NCBI RefSeq assembly: GCF_036985595.1
Contig: NZ_BTPU01000020.1
Coordinates: forward strand, 73,965 to 137,964
Direction: 5' to 3'
DNA: 64,000 nucleotides
From: Vallitalea maricola
GTDB taxonomy: Bacteria; Bacillota; Clostridia; Lachnospirales; Vallitaleaceae
Under the pieces are notes generated by a model. The model saw nothing but the letters and a program-made list of their open reading frames with translations, had not been told where the DNA came from and made no database searches. The translations under genes were made by a program, and so were the position numbers. Shown here piece by piece: positions 60,924 to 64,000 of the stretch; within the stretch, counting starts at the first letter, position 1; every line of letters begins with the position of its first letter.

Positions 60924-62477
60924 ATGCCATATCTTATTTTAATACTATTATTAATTTTTACTTTTGTAACTACTATAATTTATGCTGTTTGTCCATACAA
61001 ACAGCGTTACATTATATTACTAGCCTCAAGTCTTATATTTTATGGGATATTCTGTGGATTTGGAATAATATTTTTGATAGTAACTATTTTGATATCATAT
61101 TCTGCAGCAATAATAATGGATAGGATTCCCCTAAAACACAGCTTAGAAGGACTTCCAAAGAAAGAAAGAAAACAACTTAGGGCAATAATAAAAAAGAAAA
61201 AGCGATTTGTTTTAGCAATATATGTAATTATTAATATAGGTATTTTATTAACACTGAAGTATTTTAATTTCTTTGCATCATCCAGTATAGGGCTACTTGG
61301 ATGGTTAGGTATTAATGTTTCGGCACCAGTAATTAAGATTGCTCTGCCTCTTGGAATATCTTATTATACTTTGCAGTCAATCAGTTATGTAGTAGATGTT
61401 TTAAGGGGGAAGTATCAATCGGAGAAGAATATCTTTAAAATAGCTTTATTCATAAGTTTCTTCCCACAAATGCATGAAGGACCTTTTGGAAGATATGATG
61501 CCCTTATGCCTCAGATGACAAGTGGAGAGCAGATTAAGATTAATAACTTATATAACGGTATTGCTCAAATGTTTTGGGGTATGTTCAAGATATTTATGGT
61601 TGCAAACAGGGCTGCTATCATATCCGATGCTGTCTTCAAGAATTACGAATCTTATGGAGGTTTCACAGTTATTATAGGTGTTATTGCATATACAATTCAA
61701 TTGTATGCTGAATTCTCTGGATATATAGATTTAGCAGCAGGAGTTGCTAAGATATTTGGGATTGGACTCGCTAAGAATTTTGATATGCCATTCTTAGCAT
61801 TGAATGTAGGGGATTTCTGGAGAAGATGGCATATATCTCTAGGAGGTTGGTTCCGTGATTACATATTCTATCCTATATCCACTTCCAGAGCATTGATGAA
61901 CCTAGTAAAAAACCTACCAGCTTTTTTAGCTAATCTTTTAACAATAACCATCCCCTTATTTTTTGTTTGGTTTTTAACAGGACTTTGGCATGGTGCAAGT
62001 TCAAAATATATTGTTTATGGACTTTACTATTTTGTACTAATGATTATATTTAATGTGATTTCTCCTTTGGTAAATAGAGTATTAAGTAAGAAGAATATAA
62101 CTTCTGAAAATAGGTTTATCAAAGGATTAAGATTAACAAAAACTCTTATACTTGTTGGTATTGGAATGCTTATGTTCAGAGCAGAGAATTTATTGGTTTT
62201 TCGTCAGATGCTAGGGTCTGTTTTTTCAAGAGGTTCAGAGTTTCAACTCTTTAGTGCGATTGAACCTAATGACTTCATAATATTCATACTTTCATTCATA
62301 GTAATACTACTGTCGGTGATTATGAAGTTGAAAGATATTGATATAGAAAGCAGATTTGAAGCGCTTTCATCATATAAGAAATACTGGATTTGTTTTTGTG
62401 TGTTTTGTATTATAGTTATTTTTGGTGCGTATGGGTTAGGCTATATTCCACCTGATCCTATTTATGGAGGTTTCTAA
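60924..62477 (+). CDS. MBOAT O-acyltransferase (DltB/AlgI-like)
   Basis: 517 residues with about eleven membrane helices. MBOAT signatures: YTLQSISYVVDVLRGKY, FPQMHEGPFGRYDALMPQM, FWRRWHISLGGWFRDYIFYP (299-318), and FLTGLWHGAS with the catalytic His356. It moves the carried group across the membrane onto a surface polymer, as DltB does to teichoic acid and AlgI to alginate. Polymer not identified. Overlaps the SGNH gene by one base. Confidence 0.92.
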   Translation: MPYLILILLLIFTFVTTIIYAVCPYKQRYIILLASSLIFYGIFCGFGIIFLIVTILISYSAAIIMDRIPLKHSLEGLPKKERKQLRAIIKKKKRFVLAIYVIINIGILLTLKYFNFFASSSIGLLGWLGINVSAPVIKIALPLGISYYTLQSISYVVDVLRGKYQSEKNIFKIALFISFFPQMHEGPFGRYDALMPQMTSGEQIKINNLYNGIAQMFWGMFKIFMVANRAAIISDAVFKNYESYGGFTVIIGVIAYTIQLYAEFSGYIDLAAGVAKIFGIGLAKNFDMPFLALNVGDFWRRWHISLGGWFRDYIFYPISTSRALMNLVKNLPAFLANLLTITIPLFFVWFLTGLWHGASSKYIVYGLYYFVLMIIFNVISPLVNRVLSKKNITSENRFIKGLRLTKTLILVGIGMLMFRAENLLVFRQMLGSVFSRGSEFQLFSAIEPNDFIIFILSFIVILLSVIMKLKDIDIESRFEALSSYKKYWICFCVFCIIVIFGAYGLGYIPPDPIYGGF

Positions 62478-63424
62478 TGAAAAGATCAAAAATCATTCTA
62501 ACCGTTTCTAGTTGTTTTTTTATTACAGCTATTATATATATGTATATATGTCTCATTGTTTCTCCAAAATCAATTCATGATTCTGGTGGTACAAAATATT
62601 ATAGAGGTATGGGTTTTCTTGCTGAGCCTGAGAATTCAATTGATGTAATGGTATATGGAAATTCTGATGTTTATGCTGGATTCGTACCAGCAAAATTGTA
62701 CGAGAAATATGGTTATACATCATATGCTTCTGGTACTGTATTACAGACAATTGGTGATATAAATCGTTTGCTAAGGCAGACACTCAAGACTCAAGCTCCA
62801 AAAGTAGCTATCCTTGAAGTTGACTGTCTTTATGAAAAAAGACATAAAGCTTTAGATGATTCTAATTTTTTGCTTGCTCCTTTTGTGTTTCATGTTAGAT
62901 GGAAAGAGTTAAAATTTAGAGATTTTTATACAATACCTAATAGATCTAAGAAATATGATATAACTAAAGGGTTTGTTCATTCTGATGAGATTAATAAGTA
63001 TGATGCTGGGAATTATATGGGAAATAAGAATGATAAACCTCTACCAATACCTAGACGAAACTTAAAACAACTTAAGAACTTTATTAAGACATGTAGAACT
63101 AATAATATAAAAATCCTTTTTCTAGAGCTTCCTAGTGCATCTTCATGGAATTACGCAAAACATAATTATATAAACCTTGTGTCAAAGGATTTAAATATTC
63201 CATTTATAGATTTAAATGTAAATGACAGTGATTTCAAAATAGATTTTTCAAGGGACTTTAGAGATAATGGAGATCATATGAACATTTTTGGTGCTAAAAA
63301 AGCTACAACTTATGTTGGAAGATATTTAAAAGAAAAATATAGTTCAATACTATCGGATAGACGTAATGTTAAAGAGTATGCTCATTGGCAGGAGGTTGTA
63401 GATCATTTCGAGAAAGTATTATAA
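62477..63424 (+). CDS. Membrane-anchored SGNH protein (DltD/AlgJ-like role)
   Basis: 315 residues, GGAGG upstream. Residues 8-28 are an N-terminal membrane anchor; the rest faces outside. Block I is VYGNSDVYAGF (GNSD, Ser63) and the C-terminal block DNGDHMNIFGAKKATTYVG contains the Asp/His pair (DxxH). SGNH enzymes next to MBOATs complete the transfer of the acyl unit to the polymer or edit it. Last clear gene of the dlt-like operon. Confidence 0.85.
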   Translation: MKRSKIILTVSSCFFITAIIYMYICLIVSPKSIHDSGGTKYYRGMGFLAEPENSIDVMVYGNSDVYAGFVPAKLYEKYGYTSYASGTVLQTIGDINRLLRQTLKTQAPKVAILEVDCLYEKRHKALDDSNFLLAPFVFHVRWKELKFRDFYTIPNRSKKYDITKGFVHSDEINKYDAGNYMGNKNDKPLPIPRRNLKQLKNFIKTCRTNNIKILFLELPSASSWNYAKHNYINLVSKDLNIPFIDLNVNDSDFKIDFSRDFRDNGDHMNIFGAKKATTYVGRYLKEKYSSILSDRRNVKEYAHWQEVVDHFEKVL

Positions 63425-63440
63425 ATAATGAATGAAGTAG

Positions 63441-63854
63441 ATGATTAGAATGTTATCTGTAGTTGTTACATTAATAACATTGAGTAGTTTAGGTATGTTA
63501 TTATGTTTTAGGGGAAAGAAATCCCTCTATCCAGTAGTGTATATTGGTAAGAAATTACTTGCATTATTAGATGAGGATTTTCTATATATAAATGTTTTTA
63601 TAATATTAAGTACGTCACTTGCCGGAGCGTCTATATTAGGAACAATAGCTATATTCTTATATCATAATTTTAATGACTTAACAAGTTATATATATGTAGA
63701 TGGATTTGTATCAACTGCTTTACACCTTACCAAATATTTAATTTATATATATGACATGAATAATGATGTTACACAGGTTATTGTAAAATTAGTTCTTTTT
63801 ATTATTGGAGTCATGACTCAATTCATAAATGAAAGAGATGCAGAATATCAGTAA
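63441..63854 (+). CDS. Small multi-pass membrane protein, unknown
   Basis: 137 residues with three or four membrane helices (SVVVTLITLSSLGMLLCF, INVFIILSTSLAGASILGTIAIFLY, VTQVIVKLVLFIIGVMTQFI). The ribosome binding site is weak. It lies 16 bp after the SGNH gene and before a terminator, so it may be an accessory subunit of the surface-modification operon. I do not recognise a family. Confidence 0.55.
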   Translation: MIRMLSVVVTLITLSSLGMLLCFRGKKSLYPVVYIGKKLLALLDEDFLYINVFIILSTSLAGASILGTIAIFLYHNFNDLTSYIYVDGFVSTALHLTKYLIYIYDMNNDVTQVIVKLVLFIIGVMTQFINERDAEYQ

Positions 63855-63885
63855 TTGGTATTGATATTAAATCCTTGTAGATAAG

Positions 63886-63916
63886 CACTACCCGTTAAAG
63901 GGATAGTGTTTTTTTT
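63886..63916 (+). terminator. Terminator of the dlt-like operon
   Basis: CACTACCC (63886-63893) with GGGATAGTG (63900-63908), one bulge, Ts 63909-63916. Confidence 0.9.
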
Positions 63917-63969
63917 ACATGTAATTAAGGTAAAAGAGACTAAATTAATTTAGGTTAAAAATATATTTA

Positions 63970-63998
63970 TTGACATGACAACATACCACTGGTATAAT
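63970..63998 (+). promoter_or_regulatory. Consensus promoter for a gene beyond the window
   Basis: TTGACA (63970-63975), 17-base spacer, TATAAT (63993-63998): both elements perfect. ATACCACTGGTAT (63983-63995) is a palindrome overlapping the -10, of the kind bound by GntR/HutC regulators. Confidence 0.85.
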
Positions 63999-64000
63999 TA

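Noticed and set aside
1..64000. CRISPR arrays, tRNA or rRNA genes, intact insertion sequences
   Set aside because: No repeat-spacer pattern, cloverleaf, rRNA signature, transposase frame or terminal repeats with target duplication were seen.

Overview
The window is AT-rich, densely packed DNA from a low-GC Gram-positive bacterium. Strong AGGAGG-type ribosome binding sites, frequent TTG/GTG starts, consensus sigma-A promoters, U-tract terminators, YesM/YesN regulators and a BusR-like regulator beside a betaine transporter all point to Bacillota, most likely a Clostridia or Lachnospirales-like anaerobe. Two complete solute-protection systems (betaine uptake and N-epsilon-acetyl-beta-lysine synthesis) suggest a saline or osmotically variable habitat. 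Almost every gene is on the + strand. I found no rRNA, tRNA, CRISPR array or intact insertion sequence.

Layout. 1-1.4 kb: phage-like edge (3' end of an amidase endolysin, a sigma-region-4-like regulator). 1.4-4.4 kb: XRE regulator with a small membrane protein, an AraC regulator divergent from a YczE-type membrane protein, and a decayed HAD phosphatase. 4.4-8.0 kb: a compact operon of two acyl-carrier-like proteins, a 65-residue charged protein and two ATP-grasp ligases, bounded by its own promoter and terminator; this is the best candidate for an undescribed system. 8-15.6 kb: MerR regulator, serine hydrolase, PhzF remnant, metallo-beta-lactamase-fold hydrolase, a RelA/SpoT-domain protein, GFA-fold and DUF421 proteins, and a truncated flavoprotein start. 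15.8-23.4 kb: YesM/YesN two-component system, sugar-type ABC importer and an FAD oxidoreductase. 23.6-30.1 kb: osmoprotection island (betaine ABC importer, BusR-like GntR/RCK_C regulator, ablA-ablB).

30.3-36.9 kb: a cobalamin methyltransferase behind an unexplained leader, a nitrilase remnant, a pentapeptide-repeat/K+-channel fusion, an NrtR-PnuC-NadR NAD-salvage operon under a large perfect inverted repeat, and hisS behind a four-His-codon leader peptide and terminator. 37-46.4 kb: PLD-helicase, Tag glycosylase, a YtrA-type ABC module with a frameshifted ATPase, EamA and MscS transporters, a PC4-like protein, ribbon-helix-helix proteins (one frameshifted) and small proteins. 46.6-51.4 kb: heterodimeric ABC exporter and a ferredoxin-type aldo/keto reductase behind a MerR-type promoter. 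51.4-52.9 kb: branched-polyamine synthase gene bpsA behind a leader with a seven-codon uORF, nested stems and two tandem terminators.

53-55.3 kb: PrcB-like secreted protein, gene remnants, a second serine hydrolase and a long inverted-repeat element. 55.4-63.9 kb: OmpR-type two-component system and alpha/beta hydrolase, then a dlt-like operon with its own phosphopantetheinyl transferase (PPTase, adenylation enzyme, carrier protein, MBOAT, SGNH protein), likely adding an amino acid or acyl group to a cell-surface polymer. The window ends in a consensus promoter for a gene beyond the edge.

Recurring themes are leader-controlled or operator-controlled operons, substrate-binding-protein genes followed by hairpins in both importers, and many single-copy gene remnants showing active gene decay.
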